Source: Paenarthrobacter sp. PH39-S1
GTDB lineage: Bacteria > Actinomycetota > Actinomycetes > Actinomycetales > Micrococcaceae
Assembly (NCBI RefSeq): GCF_030063245.1
Contig: NZ_JASISR010000013.1
Location: 60,950 to 124,949 of the forward strand
Direction: 5' to 3'
Length of the DNA: 64,000 nt
Shown: piece after piece, positions 63,298 through 64,000 of the stretch
Numbering within the stretch: the stretch's first letter is position 1
How the letters are laid out: each line of letters begins with the position of its first letter
Position numbers and translations under genes: made by a program
The notes under the pieces: generated by a model
Databases searched by the model: none
The model's input: only the letters and a program-made list of their open reading frames with translations
Told to the model about the DNA's origin: nothing

Positions 63298-64000
63298 ATG
63301 AACGGCGAACCCGGTTTCGAAGCACTCCTCGAGGAATACCTCGGGAGGCCCGAACACGCCCGCCGCGGCCTCGTCCAAGGCACTCTGACTGCGGGGTCCG
63401 CGGTCCCATTTCTCCCGGAACTGATCTGGGGCCCGAGCCGTCCGGTCACCGACGAGGACCTGCGGCACTCCCTGGTGAACAGACCCGTCCTGGACATCCC
63501 CGCTGCGGATAATCGGGTTGCCGACGGCCGGGCGATCGATGACCCGCCGGCCGATCCACGGGCCGCCGATGTGCAACCGCCAGCGGAGAATAACCTGCCG
63601 GATACTGACCTGCAGCCCGCGGACCTGCAGCCACCGGCGGACAGTGACCTGCCGGACCCCGGCCTGCCGGACCCCGGCCTGCCGGACCCCGGCCTGCCGG
63701 ACACTGGCCTGCAGCCGGCGGACGTGGAACCGGCGGATGTACAGCCACCGGTGCTGCCAGAGAGTGATCTGGCGTCCCCGGATGTGCGGCCCGACCTGCA
63801 GGTCGAGTCCGTCCGTCGGGCCCTGTTGGCGGGCCTGGTCCGGGAAGAGGACCCCGACAGGCTGGACCCGCTACGGACCGCCGAGGCCCTGCTGCTCACC
63901 GACCCCGCCGGCGGTGATGCCGACCAGAAGCTCGACTACGCCGCCGCAGCCGGGAAAATGGTGTCCTGGGCCCAGGCCATCCAGACCCGGGCCGTCGCCG
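63298..64000 (+). CDS. DUF222/HNH endonuclease-type protein, N-terminal part (cut by window edge)
   Basis: The first 234 codons of a gene running off the right edge. The N-terminus (MNGEPGFEALLEEYLG) is followed by a Pro/Asp/Leu-rich insert of about 120 residues with four LPDPG units. The segment RPDLQVESVRRALLAGLVRE ends the insert. The last part (KLDYAAAAGKMVSWAQAIQTRAVA, core AAAAGKMVSWAQAI) matches the opening of the DUF222 domain of actinobacterial DUF222-HNH proteins. These occur in many copies per genome, especially in Arthrobacter; their role is unknown. The HNH nuclease part would lie outside the window and was not seen. Confidence 0.7.
   Translation, partial: MNGEPGFEALLEEYLGRPEHARRGLVQGTLTAGSAVPFLPELIWGPSRPVTDEDLRHSLVNRPVLDIPAADNRVADGRAIDDPPADPRAADVQPPAENNLPDTDLQPADLQPPADSDLPDPGLPDPGLPDPGLPDTGLQPADVEPADVQPPVLPESDLASPDVRPDLQVESVRRALLAGLVREEDPDRLDPLRTAEALLLTDPAGGDADQKLDYAAAAGKMVSWAQAIQTRAVA
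63649..63708 (+). repeat. 15-bp in-frame tandem repeat, four copies
   Basis: Four units of CTGCCGGACCCCGGC (the last is changed in two bases) encode Leu-Pro-Asp-Pro-Gly repeats in the low-complexity insert of the DUF222/HNH-type protein. Confidence 0.93.

Overview
The window is GC-rich chromosomal DNA of an actinobacterium, most likely of the Micrococcaceae (Arthrobacter type). This rests on the mtrA-mtrB-lpqB-comF-hpf-secA gene order, the SigK/RskA pair, an Rv3235-family protein, a LysM protein and a DUF222/HNH-type gene at the right edge. These are inferences from recognised families; no database search was run. No rRNA, tRNA, CRISPR array, IS element or prophage was seen.

Layout. 1-3400: a truncated SAF-domain protein, a small excisionase/BldC-like HTH protein, an unknown protein, a LysM membrane protein and an Rv3235-family protein. 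3454-14164 (minus strand): mtrA, mtrB, lpqB, comF, hpf, a YcaQ-like glycosylase gene and secA, the conserved actinobacterial envelope/secretion block. 14475-20273 (plus): a tightly overlapping operon of a multipass membrane protein, DUF4129, DUF4350, MoxR ATPase and DUF58 proteins, divergent from mtrA. 20582-24749: DUF4166, a MetE-like methionine synthase with chorismate mutase, an F420-reductase-like protein and a secreted CAP/LGFP protein. 24927-30527: a complete dipeptide ABC importer. 30923-34200: DUF488, mnmA and a cysteine desulfurase. 34350-39078: a Cys-rich HTH regulator divergent from folE, an FAD reductase, a folP2-type DHPS paralogue and a RibD-like reductase. 39259-43538: J-domain protein, MscS channel, baeRF-like protein, trmL. 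43604-47100: a methyltransferase, sigK-rskA and a TipA-like MerR regulator. 47151-54746: etfBA, an HtrA protease, a TPM-domain protein and PspA. 54915-61414: a photolyase relic, a Mn-riboswitch-controlled terC, a beta-lactamase-fold protein, two aldo/keto reductases and an SDR. 61403-64000: an ABC-F ATPase and a truncated DUF222/HNH-type gene.

The most interesting unit is 34350-39078. FolE makes the pterin precursor, but the DHPS paralogue has lost the canonical pABA/sulfa loop and the RibD-like reductase resembles the mycobacterial enzyme with dihydrofolate-reductase-like activity. With its own FAD reductase and a regulator facing a perfect 9-bp-arm palindrome, this looks like a dedicated pterin pathway rather than housekeeping folate synthesis.

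A second theme is small scale. Short tandem repeats of 14-18 bp, plus larger units of 30-33 and 105 bp, sit at gene boundaries or in protein linkers about ten times in 64 kb. Several readable regulatory elements are also present: a SigK-type promoter, a 19-bp-spacer MerR promoter, a manganese riboswitch and several strong hairpin terminators.
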